39,009 nt of DNA from Myxococcota bacterium. GTDB lineage: Bacteria > Myxococcota_A > UBA796. A program made the translations under genes and the position numbers. Shown piece after piece: positions 7,276 through 15,704 of this stretch (position 1 is the stretch's first letter; each line of letters begins with the position of its first letter). Where the stretch lies: positions 1 to 39,009 of the forward strand of contig JAQXDW010000063.1 of assembly GCA_029251165.1 (NCBI GenBank), read 5' to 3'. The notes beneath the pieces are model-generated. The model searched no databases, was not told the DNA's origin, and worked only from the letters and a program-made list of their open reading frames with translations.

Positions 7276-9648
7276 TCAGGCGATGCGCGTCCAGATGGCC
7301 TCGGCCAGCGCATCGGTCAGCCAGTCGCAGTCCAGCAGCTGCGCGAGCGGCTCGGTGGTGGTGAGCGACTGGATGCGGTCGAGCAGCAGGAGGTGGACGA
7401 GGTGTGCGGAGAGCGCGCTGTCGTCGGCCATGGCCCATGCGGAGGCTTGCCGGAGGCACGCCGTGGCCTGGCGGGCGAGGCGCCTGGAGGGCCGTGCGCC
7501 GAGCGGCCGGAGGATCATCAGGGCCTCCTGGAAGTTGGCCCAGGCGAGGGGGAAGGTGGCGTTGATGTCCAGTGCGGTCTCGCTGGAGATCTCGGGCAGC
7601 AAGAGCCGACAGCGCCCACCGGTGGCGATGGTCATCATCGCGGAGAGATCGGGAGGCGAGAGGCGGACCATGAGGCTGCGCTGGGTGAGGCTGACCGGCA
7701 GCTCCCGATGCCCCTCCAGGGTGCCGAGGAGGACGAGTCCGGGGGGCAGGTTGAGCTGCCAGCCATCGGGCTCTGTGACCGTGCCGGCGTCCTGCCAGGC
7801 GGCGTGCTGGGCGCGAGGGTAGAGCGCCAGCCTCCGGTCCCGCTCCATGGCGGCGAGCAGGGAGGGGGTGTAGCGGCTCGGATCGGCGCGATCCATGCCC
7901 TCCAGCCAGACAATGCCCGGAGCGGAGCGCTCGTCGGAGATCGTGCTGGCGGTGACCTGCTGGATGGCCTCGGTGAACTTGCTGGGGATGAACCGATCGC
8001 CTTGGATCTGACCGAGCAGATCGGCCTCGCTGGACCACTCCGGCCGGACCGGGATGTGGTGGCGTCCGGTGCCGTCGATGATGTCTGGCAGGACGGCTGC
8101 GACCTCGGCAGACTCTGGACCGACCAGCAGCACTGGCGCGCCAAGATCCGCCGCAGCGGTCAGCGCGAGCAGGAGTCGGTCGGCGCAGGCCTCTGAGACT
8201 CCTGGAGTGCGGGCCTCCAGCTCTGCGCGGAAGGCGGGCAGGGTCGCGGGGTTGGTCGGGAGGGGGGCGACGGGGAGCGCGCTCTCGAGCAGCGGCGCCA
8301 GCGCGCTGACCCGCAGCTCGAGGCGGTCGAGTGTGGCGTTGACCTCGGTGCGGCGGGTCTCAAGGACCTCGGATTCTTCCTGGAGGCTTGCGATCTGTCC
8401 GCACAGCGTCGCGGCATGGGCCTGGAGCTTCTCCACGGCCTCGCTGTTGCTGATTCGCCGCTCGATCAGCGCCTCGAGACGAGCGACCATCGCTGAGCCG
8501 GGCTTTCCGACGAGGGCCGTGAGCGCTGTCGGAAGCTCTTCGTCCGTGACGATCCCAGGCAGAACGTCCGCTGGACAGCCCGCATCGGTCCACTTCTGGT
8601 GGAGGTCCTCCAGCTGTGGATTGATGATGCCGAGCCCGCTGAGGCTCTTGCGCTGCTCGGGATCCTTCGCGAGGCTGAGCAGCAGCAGCGCCTGGGCGCG
8701 TCGGGCCAGGGCCGGAGCGTCGGTCTCGCTCCAGGTGGCGAGCACGGCGAGGGGCTCAGGCAGGGGAACGGTGGGGAGGGGGATCTCCAGCCGACCGAGC
8801 ACCACTGTCAGCGACTTTGGCAGCGCGAGGGCGAGGGCCGTCTCTTCGGCCATCAGGCGCCGCCAGGCAACGCTCTGGGCGGTGTGCTCCTCGGTGGAGA
8901 TGATGATCGGAGAGAAGGATCCGTTCTCGCCGCGCACGGACGCGAAGGTCAGCGGCCCCGGCCCCCACTGAGTGGCTTCTGGCAGGCCGCCGTCCAGCCA
9001 TCGGCTCGCCGGAGCGTCGATTCGGCGGCTGCACCAGTTGAGGATCCGGCGCGAGAGGTAGATGGTGGCTTCGCTGAGGTTGCCGGGCAGCGACCAGGGG
9101 TTGCGGGGATCTTCTTTCAGACCGAGCCAGGACTCCAGGCGCCGTCGGGCTGCCCGCACGGCATCGATGCTGGTCTGCGGAGCGGCGATCTGAGACAGCA
9201 AGCGCTGGACGCAGCGGCTGACCTGACGGGTGTAGGCGTCTGCGGAGAGGTAGCCGTCGATCTGAAGATACCCATCGCTGGCGCTCAGCAGAACCCGATC
9301 TCCGGCGTGGGCTTCGGTGGTCCGAATCAGCAGCTCTCCGGGGGTGGATCCCTGGACCAGACGCAGCCCATCGATGGACTGGAGGTGACGAAGAATCGGC
9401 TGGGCGACCTGCACTGCCGCTCGGCGGTCCTGGGGGAGACGGTGCAGCACTGCCGCAGGCCAGCCTTCGCTGACGACCGACTCTTCGGCGAGCTTGGGTG
9501 CCGGTAGGGTGGGCTGCCAGCTCTCCTCAGCACGCTGAGTCGCGGTGGGGGGCTCCGTTACAGCCGACTTAGAAGGCTGGTTCTTAATTAGGAGACTGAT
9601 TCCGCTCGCGGTCTCGGACATGGAGCTCTCGGGTCTGTGACGATCCAT
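7276..9648 (-). CDS. Degenerate McrB-like AAA+ protein with coiled coil
   Basis: 790 residues. The C-terminal part (about 480-720) follows the layout of McrB-type AAA+ modules, but the catalytic motifs are changed. The Walker A position reads VLLVGPESAEVAAVL (near 507) with no GKT/S. The McrB-like RPEWSSEADLLG and GDRFIPSKFTEAI follow. The Walker B/second-motif position reads GIVWLEGMDRADPSRY (near 578), with Glu-Gly in place of Asp-Glu. The sensor-1 position reads LLGTLEGHREL, lacking the usual Asn. A Glu/Leu-rich segment near 398-455 is a probable coiled coil; the N-terminal half is unrecognised. It probably does not hydrolyse nucleotide and may be structural. No McrC-like gene is adjacent. 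ATG 9648 is used; ATG 9621 is an alternative. Confidence 0.6.
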   Translation of the reverse strand: MDRHRPESSMSETASGISLLIKNQPSKSAVTEPPTATQRAEESWQPTLPAPKLAEESVVSEGWPAAVLHRLPQDRRAAVQVAQPILRHLQSIDGLRLVQGSTPGELLIRTTEAHAGDRVLLSASDGYLQIDGYLSADAYTRQVSRCVQRLLSQIAAPQTSIDAVRAARRRLESWLGLKEDPRNPWSLPGNLSEATIYLSRRILNWCSRRIDAPASRWLDGGLPEATQWGPGPLTFASVRGENGSFSPIIISTEEHTAQSVAWRRLMAEETALALALPKSLTVVLGRLEIPLPTVPLPEPLAVLATWSETDAPALARRAQALLLLSLAKDPEQRKSLSGLGIINPQLEDLHQKWTDAGCPADVLPGIVTDEELPTALTALVGKPGSAMVARLEALIERRISNSEAVEKLQAHAATLCGQIASLQEESEVLETRRTEVNATLDRLELRVSALAPLLESALPVAPLPTNPATLPAFRAELEARTPGVSEACADRLLLALTAAADLGAPVLLVGPESAEVAAVLPDIIDGTGRHHIPVRPEWSSEADLLGQIQGDRFIPSKFTEAIQQVTASTISDERSAPGIVWLEGMDRADPSRYTPSLLAAMERDRRLALYPRAQHAAWQDAGTVTEPDGWQLNLPPGLVLLGTLEGHRELPVSLTQRSLMVRLSPPDLSAMMTIATGGRCRLLLPEISSETALDINATFPLAWANFQEALMILRPLGARPSRRLARQATACLRQASAWAMADDSALSAHLVHLLLLDRIQSLTTTEPLAQLLDCDWLTDALAEAIWTRIA

Positions 9649-9659
9649 TATCTGCTAGA

Positions 9660-10226
9660 ATGGCCGTGAGTGGAGATGAAAGGCGCTATCTCTATGCCAT
9701 GCCAATCCCGCCGCCAACGGATCCTCCGCCGCTGAGGCTTAAACTGCCGCTGCCGCCCTACCGCTACCTTCCCGGCGAAGGGCCCCACCCGCTGCGGCAC
9801 CCTGGCGGGCACAGTCGTGATCCAGAGCATCTCGAGTCGGGAGCGGCCTGGCTGCGCGGACTCGATCTCTATGACCACCGCTACTACTGGGAATCCCATG
9901 AGGTGTGGGAGGCGGTCTGGAAAGCGACGCCGCAGGGACATCTCCGACAGCTTCTCCAGGGCCTCATCCAGCTCGCTGCGGCGACCATCAAGCATCACCT
10001 CGGGCACGACCGACCAGCCAGACGGCTGCTGAGTCGGGCCACCGAGCGGATCGAGTCGGTGATCGCTGCGCAGGGGGCAGGATGGTGTGACCTCGACCTA
10101 CCGGCCACCCTCGCGAGCGTCCAGAGGTTCATCTCCGGTGAGGGAGACTGGCCGGTGATCGTGCCCGCTGAGGCTACGCGTAGAGCTGCTGCGCGAGGTA
10201 GTTCTGGATTCCGATCTGCTCGATGA
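9660..10226 (+). CDS. DUF309 family protein
   Basis: 188 residues. The central segment carries the DUF309 signature: [19 protein letters not shown] (about residues 69-87), followed by [19 protein letters not shown]. This small all-helical family is widespread but has no settled biochemical role. The conserved His/Glu/Trp residues suggest ligand or metal binding. The first ~50 residues are Pro-rich ([17 protein letters not shown]) and probably disordered. Its start is only 11 bases from that of the divergent AAA-like gene. Its last ~50 bases overlap the 3' end of bfr on the other strand. Start choice: ATG 9660; an ATG 13 codons later (9699) is possible. Confidence 0.8.
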   Translation: MAVSGDERRYLYAMPIPPPTDPPPLRLKLPLPPYRYLPGEGPHPLRHPGGHSRDPEHLESGAAWLRGLDLYDHRYYWESHEVWEAVWKATPQGHLRQLLQGLIQLAAATIKHHLGHDRPARRLLSRATERIESVIAAQGAGWCDLDLPATLASVQRFISGEGDWPVIVPAEATRRAAARGSSGFRSAR

Positions 10227-10650
10227 GCTCAAGCTGAGCCTCCAGCCAGTCGACGTGCTCTTCCTCTGAGGAGAGGATCTTCTCCAGGAGGGTGCGGGTC
10301 CCGTGATCGGCACAGGTGTAGCACAGGTCGATGGCTTCCTTGAGCCGAGGAATGGCGATGTGCTCGAAGGCGAGGTCCGCCTGGAGCTGCTCGGCGACGG
10401 TCTCACCGATGTTGACGTTGTCCAGGCGCTGAACATTGGGGAGGCCGCCGAGGAACAGGATGCGCTCGATGAGGGCATCGGCGTGCTTCATCTCGTCGAT
10501 GGACTCGCCATAGATGACCTTGTAGAGTCGCTCATAGCCCCAGTTCTGGCACATCTTGGCATGCAAGAAGTACTGGTTGATCGCGGTTAACTCGCCAGTA
10601 AGAATCGTGTTCAGGGCGTCGATGACGCGCTTGTCGGTCTTGAGTGACAT
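10174..10650 (-). CDS. bfr: Bacterioferritin
   Basis: This 158-residue protein is almost collinear with E. coli Bfr, the 24-subunit iron-storage cage that oxidises Fe(II) to a ferric mineral core. Ferroxidase ligands are in place: E20, E53, H56, E96, E129 and H132 (E. coli numbers plus two). M54 in [10 protein letters not shown] is the heme-binding Met, so this is a heme-type bacterioferritin. [11 protein letters not shown] and the C-terminal IQNYLAQQL also match. ATG 10650 is preferred (GGAG eight bases upstream) over a TTG two codons earlier. It lies 32 bases downstream of bfd and should be transcribed with it behind a Fur box. Confidence 0.97.
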   Translation of the reverse strand: MSLKTDKRVIDALNTILTGELTAINQYFLHAKMCQNWGYERLYKVIYGESIDEMKHADALIERILFLGGLPNVQRLDNVNIGETVAEQLQADLAFEHIAIPRLKEAIDLCYTCADHGTRTLLEKILSSEEEHVDWLEAQLELIEQIGIQNYLAQQLYA

Positions 10651-10682
10651 GATCAATTCTCCGAATACTCGTGGGGGCTATA

Positions 10683-10865
10683 TCAGCCCCGCGGAGGTGT
10701 GCGATCTCGTCGGGCTTGGGCGAGCCGACGAATGGTCCGCGCGCAGGAGCCACAGTCGGTCCCAGCATGACACTTCTTGCCGATGTCCCGGACGCTGGTC
10801 GTGCCGTGCTCGATGAGCGACTTCACTTCACGGTCTGAGACACCATGGCAGAGGCAAATGATCAT
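10683..10865 (-). CDS. bfd: Bacterioferritin-associated ferredoxin (BFD-like [2Fe-2S])
   Basis: 60 residues. The four Cys ligands of the BFD fold are present: CLC near the N-terminus (C4, C6) and CHAGTDCGSC in the middle (with CGSC carrying the last pair). Bfd docks on bacterioferritin and delivers electrons through the heme to reduce and release stored iron. The start ATG 10865 follows a purine-rich GAGAGGGGG ribosome site. It is the first gene of a bfd-bfr operon. A near-consensus Fur box lies 29 bases upstream of the ATG, as expected for a gene induced when iron is scarce. The last ~10 residues are Arg-rich and variable. Confidence 0.95.
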   Translation of the reverse strand: MIICLCHGVSDREVKSLIEHGTTSVRDIGKKCHAGTDCGSCARTIRRLAQARRDRTPPRG

Positions 10866-10893
10866 CGTGGACCCCCTCTCGGGTTTTGAGTAC

Positions 10894-10912
10894 GATAATG
10901 ATAATCATTTTC
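10894..10912. promoter_or_regulatory. Fur box upstream of bfd-bfr
   Basis: GATAATGATAATCATTTTC matches the 19-base Fur consensus GATAATGATAATCATTATC at 18 of 19 positions. It lies 29 bases before the bfd start codon in an AT-rich island within GC-rich surroundings. This predicts repression of bfd-bfr by iron-loaded Fur. It is about 218 bases from the oleA start on the other side, so an effect on the ole operon cannot be excluded. Confidence 0.92.
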
Positions 10913-11129
10913 ATTAGGTGTGCCCACATTGTTTTTTGGGGGCTGAGAGGCTCTTGGAGCATGGCGTGCGCTGCGGCTTAATGGGCTGGCTGCACCGAGC
11001 ATCGGGGCTCCGCTAACGCTATCCACGCGGCAGTCCTCGCGGCCTCTACACCCTTCTGCAGAGGTTCTTGGGGCCTCACCGGACGCCGGAGGAGGGGCGA
11101 CCGTGTTAACCGGCATTGCCGGAGCCCCA

Positions 11130-12146
11130 ATGCGTTTTCACCAGGTCTGCATCGAGGGAGTCGCTCACGTGGTCCCGACCACTGAGGTGACGACTTCCTC
11201 CATCGAGCAGAGCATCTCAGGCCTCTACTCCCGCCTCGGGATGCGTCCGGGCTGGCTGGAGACGGTCACCGGAATCCGTGCCCGTCGGTTCTGGGCACCA
11301 GGGGTCAAGCCCTCCACGGTCGCCACCCGTGCGGCAGAGGCGCTGCTCGATGAGACCGGTGTTGCTCGCGAGGATGTCGGCATCCTGGTCTCTACCTCGG
11401 TCTGCAAGGACTATCTGGAGCCCTCAGTCGCCGCCCTGGTCCACGGCAACCTCTCTCTGCCGACCACTGCGCTCAACTTCGACGTCGGCAATGCCTGTCT
11501 GGGCTTCCTCTCGGGCATGACCGTGGTCGCACAGATGATCGAGCTTGGGCAGGTGGACTACGCGCTGGTTGTTGCCGGAGAGAGCAGCCGTGAGCCGGTC
11601 GAGGCCACGGTCCGACGGCTGCACGATCCTGCGGCAGACATGGCTTCCTTCCGTGACAACCTCGCAACACTGACCCTCGGCAGCGCCGGGGTGGCGATGC
11701 TGCTGAGCAGCCGACGCCGCAGCCGCACTGGTCACCGCTTCCTCGGCGGTCTCGCCCGAGCCGCGACCGAGCACAACCGGCTGTGTGTGGGGACCTCTAC
11801 CAAGATGACCACTGACGCTGCCCGCCTGCTCAGCGAGGGGGTTTCCCTGGCCGAGCGGACCTGGGCGAGCGTCCACCAGCACGTCGATCTGCGGCCGGAG
11901 GTGGTGCAAGAGTACGCGCTCCACCAGGTCGGTCGTGCCAACCACACCCGGGTGATCAACGCCCTGGGCCTGCCTGCCGACCGCGCGATGTCGATCTTCT
12001 CCGATCATGGCAACGTCGGAGCTGCCGGTGTCCCGCTGACTCTCTCCCTTGGCCTGAAGCGCGGCCGCATCCGCGAGGGTGATCGGGTGGGAATGCTGGG
12101 CATCGGCAGCGGCCTGAATGTCTCGATGATGGGAATCCGATGGTGA
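11130..12146 (+). CDS. oleA: OleA: head-to-head acyl-CoA condensing enzyme (thiolase superfamily)
   Basis: OleA joins two fatty acyl-CoAs by a non-decarboxylative Claisen condensation to a 2-alkyl-3-ketoacid, the first step of long-chain olefin biosynthesis. At 338 residues it equals Xanthomonas OleA in length and aligns throughout. The nucleophile is C123 in FDVGNACLGF; H265 (EYALHQVGR) and N295 (SDHGNVGAAG) complete the triad; E97 in DYLEPS matches the conserved Glu that acts across the dimer. The C-terminus (MLGIGSGLN) is typical. ATG 11130 matches the family start and has GGAG upstream. GTG 11103, with a stronger GGAGGAGG site, would add nine residues. It is the first gene of the coupled oleABCD operon. 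Confidence 0.95.
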   Translation: MRFHQVCIEGVAHVVPTTEVTTSSIEQSISGLYSRLGMRPGWLETVTGIRARRFWAPGVKPSTVATRAAEALLDETGVAREDVGILVSTSVCKDYLEPSVAALVHGNLSLPTTALNFDVGNACLGFLSGMTVVAQMIELGQVDYALVVAGESSREPVEATVRRLHDPAADMASFRDNLATLTLGSAGVAMLLSSRRRSRTGHRFLGGLARAATEHNRLCVGTSTKMTTDAARLLSEGVSLAERTWASVHQHVDLRPEVVQEYALHQVGRANHTRVINALGLPADRAMSIFSDHGNVGAAGVPLTLSLGLKRGRIREGDRVGMLGIGSGLNVSMMGIRW

Positions 12147-13027
12147 CCTCGAAGCTCCAGTCTCTCTACCCCTGGAAGGGGAAGACCCTCGCCGTCGACG
12201 GCGGCAACCTGAACTACCTCGACGAAGGCCCTCAGGGGGGCGAGGTCATCCTCGCCGTTCACGGCAATCCGACCTGGTCGTTCTACTGGCGTCGTCTCGT
12301 CACGACCTATGCCGACCGCTATCGGGTGGTGGTCCCTGATCACATCGGCTGCGGCCTGTCCGACAAGCCCCAGGACTGGCCCTACCAGCTCGCCGGTCAC
12401 CGGGACAACCTCGTTGCCCTTATCGAGCACCTCGATCTGCAGAACGTCACCCTCGTCGTCCACGACTGGGGCGGCGCGATCGGCATGGCGGCCGCCGCGA
12501 AGCTGCCCGACCGCATCAAGCGTCTGGTCATCACCAACACCGCGGCCTTCCGCAGCCTCGCGATTCCCGCTTCCATTGCCTCATGCCGCATCCCGGTGTT
12601 TGGCTCGCTGGCGGTCCGTGGCCTCAACGGCTTTGCTCGGGTGGCGACCTGGCGCGCCACCGCCGTCGGGCTCTCGCCGGAGGTCCGAGACGGGCTGCTG
12701 ATGCCCTATGACTCCTGGGCCAACCGAATCGCAACCCTGCGGTTCGTCGAGGACATTCCCCTCAAGCCCGCTCACCCCAGCTACGCTGCCCTCACCGAGG
12801 CGGAGGACGGGCTCGCGCAGTTTCGCGATCGCCCGATGCTCATCTGCTGGGGAGACGATGACTTCTGCTTCACCCCGGCGTTCCGCAAGGAGTGGCAGGA
12901 GCGGTTCCCTGATGCCGAGGTCCATGCCTGGCCGGATGTGGGGCACTACGTCATGGAGGATGCCCCGGATCGGCTCGTCGAGAAGCTGGACGACTTCCTC
13001 GCCCGACACCCGCTGGATCTGGGATGA
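12140..13027 (+). CDS. oleB: OleB: beta-lactone decarboxylase (haloalkane-dehalogenase-like)
   Basis: This 295-residue alpha/beta hydrolase of the haloalkane-dehalogenase clan converts the beta-lactone made by OleC into a cis-olefin plus CO2. HGNPTW (41-46) is the oxyanion loop, VVHDWGG carries the nucleophile D109, WGDDDFCF (about 238-245) the acid region, and PDVGHYVMED the catalytic H269. An Asp nucleophile rather than Ser is expected for OleB. The ATG overlaps the oleA stop by seven bases and the stop overlaps the oleC start (ATGA), so translation is coupled, in keeping with the known multi-enzyme assembly of OleB, OleC and OleD. Confidence 0.95.
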   Translation: MVTSKLQSLYPWKGKTLAVDGGNLNYLDEGPQGGEVILAVHGNPTWSFYWRRLVTTYADRYRVVVPDHIGCGLSDKPQDWPYQLAGHRDNLVALIEHLDLQNVTLVVHDWGGAIGMAAAAKLPDRIKRLVITNTAAFRSLAIPASIASCRIPVFGSLAVRGLNGFARVATWRATAVGLSPEVRDGLLMPYDSWANRIATLRFVEDIPLKPAHPSYAALTEAEDGLAQFRDRPMLICWGDDDFCFTPAFRKEWQERFPDAEVHAWPDVGHYVMEDAPDRLVEKLDDFLARHPLDLG

Positions 13028-14670
13028 ACGCCCCGCGCATCACCAACATCGCTGCGCTCATGGAGCAGCGGGCCGCTGAGACGCCCTACCAGCGGGCAGT
13101 GGTCTTCCCCGAGTCTCGTGATGCCAACGGCAATGTCTGCTGGACCCACCTCTCCTTCGCCCAGCTCAATGCGCTGACGGATGAGTATGCCCGGGGCTTC
13201 GTCGCTGCCGGGATGCGATCCGGCGATCGGGTCAGCCTTCTGGTCAAGCCGTGCCTGGAGTTCATCCCGCTGGTGTTCGCGGTGTTCAAGGTCGGCGCGC
13301 TGCCGGTCCTCATCGATCCGGGGATGGGCTTGAAGGGCTTCCTGTCGTGCATCGGGCGCATCAAGCCCCGGGTGCTCATCGGCGAGCCGATGGCCCAGGC
13401 GCTCCGGCTGGTGTTTCGCAAGGCCTTCGGCAGCGTCGAGGTCACGATCACCAACGGCAAGTCCACGATGTTCTGGGGCGGCGTGACCCTAGAGGGCTGC
13501 CGTGTCGCCTCAGACACGCCCTTCCCGACCGCTCCGGTCAAGCCTGAGGATGAGGCCGCGATCCTGTTCACCTCCGGCAGCACCGGTCCGGCGAAGGGGG
13601 TGACCTACACCCACGGCATCTTCTCCACCCAGACCCACCTCATCCAGCAGACCTACGGCATCAAGGCCGGTGAGGTTGATCTGGCCTGCTTCCCGTTGTT
13701 CGGGCTGTTCAGCATGGCGATGGGTATGACCGTGGTCATCCCGGACATGGACCCGACCAAGCCTGCCCAGGCCGACCCGGTGAAGCTCATCGAGGCCATC
13801 GAGGCCAACGGCTGCACCTCGGCCTTCGGCAGCCCGGCGATCTGGAAGAACATGGCCCTCCACGCCCGAGAGCACGGCCTGAAGCTGCCGAGCATGAAGC
13901 GCATCTTGATGGCCGGTGCGCCGGTTCCGGTGTGGATGCACGAGGCGTTTCAGGAGATCTTCGAGAACAACGCCCAGCTGCACACGCCCTACGGCGCAAC
14001 AGAGTCGCTGCCGGTCGCCAGCATTGGCTCTCATGAGGTCCTTACGGACACAGCTCGCCGAACCCGAGCCGGTGAGGGGACCTGCGTCGGTCACCCGGTA
14101 GCGGGCATCGAGATCGCGATCATCGGCATCACGGATGCGGTCATCGAGCGCTGGAGTGACGATCTGCAGGTTTCGCCGGGCGAGGTCGGCGAGCTGTGTG
14201 TGAGGGGGGCGCAGGTCACCCCAGAGTACAAGGACCTCCCCGAGCACACCGCCAAGGCCAAGATCTATGGCAGCAACGGTGCGTTCTGGCACCGCATGGG
14301 CGATCTCGCCTACCAAGATGATCAGGGTCGGCTGTGGTTCTGTGGACGCAAGTCGCATCGGGTCCAGCTCTCCTGTGGCTCCCTCGTCTTTCCGGTTCCC
14401 TGCGAGGGGGTGTTCAACGAGCACCCCGAGGTCTACCGAACGGCAATGGTCGGGGTGAACGGCGAGGCAGTCCTTGTGGTCGAGCTGGAGCCCACCGCGA
14501 GCACGCCTCAGGAGACCATCATCGAAGAGCTGCTCAAGATCGGCGCGAGCAACCCCAAGACCGTCCACATTCAGCGGTTCCTCTTCCACGCCGGCTTCCC
14601 GGTTGATGTTCGCCACAACGCCAAGATTCGGCGACTGGACCTGGCGGAGTGGGCGGGGAATCAGGCATGA
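13024..14670 (+). CDS. oleC: OleC: beta-lactone synthetase (ANL/AMP-forming superfamily)
   Basis: 548 residues of the acyl-CoA-synthetase/luciferase superfamily. OleC uses ATP to close the beta-hydroxy acid formed by OleD into a beta-lactone. The P-loop-like signature is LFTSGSTGPAKGVTYTH (from about residue 180), followed by the TPYGATES adenine motif (around 322-329) and MGDLAYQDDQGRLWFCGRKS (from about 425), which contains the conserved Asp and hinge region. The order between oleB and oleD, with ATGA overlaps on both sides, supports the specific assignment over a general acyl-CoA ligase. Confidence 0.94.
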   Translation: MNAPRITNIAALMEQRAAETPYQRAVVFPESRDANGNVCWTHLSFAQLNALTDEYARGFVAAGMRSGDRVSLLVKPCLEFIPLVFAVFKVGALPVLIDPGMGLKGFLSCIGRIKPRVLIGEPMAQALRLVFRKAFGSVEVTITNGKSTMFWGGVTLEGCRVASDTPFPTAPVKPEDEAAILFTSGSTGPAKGVTYTHGIFSTQTHLIQQTYGIKAGEVDLACFPLFGLFSMAMGMTVVIPDMDPTKPAQADPVKLIEAIEANGCTSAFGSPAIWKNMALHAREHGLKLPSMKRILMAGAPVPVWMHEAFQEIFENNAQLHTPYGATESLPVASIGSHEVLTDTARRTRAGEGTCVGHPVAGIEIAIIGITDAVIERWSDDLQVSPGEVGELCVRGAQVTPEYKDLPEHTAKAKIYGSNGAFWHRMGDLAYQDDQGRLWFCGRKSHRVQLSCGSLVFPVPCEGVFNEHPEVYRTAMVGVNGEAVLVVELEPTASTPQETIIEELLKIGASNPKTVHIQRFLFHAGFPVDVRHNAKIRRLDLAEWAGNQA

Positions 14671-15671
14671 AGGCACTGGTCACTGGCGGCGGCGGCTTCC
14701 TGGGACGGGTGATTGTCGAGCAGCTCCTCGCACGCGGCGATGCGGTCACTGTGCTGTCTCGCAGTCGCTATCCTCAGGTCGAGGCCCTGGGCGCGAGCGG
14801 CATGTCGGTGGACCTCTCGGCGGACGTGCCCGATCTTGCTGAGAAGCTCGCGGGCTTCGATGTGGTCTTCCATGTCGCGGCGCGGGCCGGCGTCTGGGGC
14901 GCACGAGATGACTTCTTCTCGATCAACGTCGAGGGCACCCGCCGCATCCTGGAGGCTGCGAAGGCCGCTGGAGTGGGCCGGTTCGTCTATACCTCCTCCC
15001 CCTCTGCGGTCTGGGGCGGCTCAGACGAGGAGAATCTGTCCGAGTCCGACTGCCCGTATCCAACGAAGTACCTGGCGATATACCCGGAGTCTAAGGCGGC
15101 TGCGGAGCGGCTGGTGCTGTCCGCTGGCGGGGCTGGCTTTGCGACCACGGCCTTGCGCCCGCACCTCATCTGGGGGCCGCGGGATCCCCACCTCGTTCCA
15201 CGGCTGCTGGAGCGGGGCCGGTCTGGACGGCTGAAGATCGTCGGCGCGGGCAAGAACCGCGTCGGCATCACCTACGTCGACAACGCCGCCCATGCCCACA
15301 TCCTCGCCGCTGATGCCCTCGCGCCGGGCAGCCGCAACGACGGAAAGGCGTACTTCATCACCGACGATACGCCTGTAGTCCTGTGGGACTGGATCAACGC
15401 CCTGTTCGGTGAGCTCGGGGTCCCACAGGTCACCGGACGGGTCCCTGTTGGCCTCGCCCGGCTCGCGGGTGGCGTCCTGGAGTGGCTCTGGCGGACCTTC
15501 TCCCGCCCCGGTGAGCCCCCGATGACCCGGTTCGTGGCTGGGCAGCTCTCGACCCACCACTACTACGATCTCACCGCTGCCCGTCAGGACTTCGGCTACA
15601 CCATGAAGGTCGATCCCAAGGACGGGCTCGCCCGGATGGTGGCGTACTTCAAGGCGCAGTCCGACGGCTGA
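14667..15671 (+). CDS. oleD: OleD: 2-alkyl-3-ketoalkanoate reductase (SDR/epimerase family)
   Basis: 335 residues, an extended short-chain dehydrogenase. OleD reduces the OleA product to a 2-alkyl-3-hydroxy acid with NADPH. It has a Rossmann motif TGGGGFLG (6-13), a Ser-containing VYTSSPSAVWGG (about 108-118) and the catalytic pair Y139/K143 in IYPESKAAAE. The start ATG 14667 overlaps the oleC stop (ATGA); a longer in-frame start at 14649 would remove this coupling and precede the Rossmann beta-strand needlessly. It closes the oleABCD set. The next gene downstream is on the opposite strand. Confidence 0.95.
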   Translation: MKALVTGGGGFLGRVIVEQLLARGDAVTVLSRSRYPQVEALGASGMSVDLSADVPDLAEKLAGFDVVFHVAARAGVWGARDDFFSINVEGTRRILEAAKAAGVGRFVYTSSPSAVWGGSDEENLSESDCPYPTKYLAIYPESKAAAERLVLSAGGAGFATTALRPHLIWGPRDPHLVPRLLERGRSGRLKIVGAGKNRVGITYVDNAAHAHILAADALAPGSRNDGKAYFITDDTPVVLWDWINALFGELGVPQVTGRVPVGLARLAGGVLEWLWRTFSRPGEPPMTRFVAGQLSTHHYYDLTAARQDFGYTMKVDPKDGLARMVAYFKAQSDG

Positions 15672-15704
15672 GGTGTGCCTCGGCCGCCGGGCGTGCCTTG
15701 GGGC

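Noticed and set aside
7246..8196. Rightward 316-codon frame opposite the AAA-like gene
   Set aside because: The leftward frame is 790 codons with coherent McrB-like motifs; the rightward translation shows no domain and is an antisense shadow.
10674..10690. GGGGCT-loop-AGCCCC hairpin between bfd and bfr
   Set aside because: Six-base stem with a five-base loop but no U-tract, and it overlaps the bfd stop inside an operon; a terminator is unlikely, though weak attenuation or RNA stability effects cannot be excluded.
10862..11116. Leftward 84-codon frame across the bfd-oleA intergenic region
   Set aside because: It runs through the Fur box and the leader of oleA, has no ribosome site or motif, and is compositionally random.
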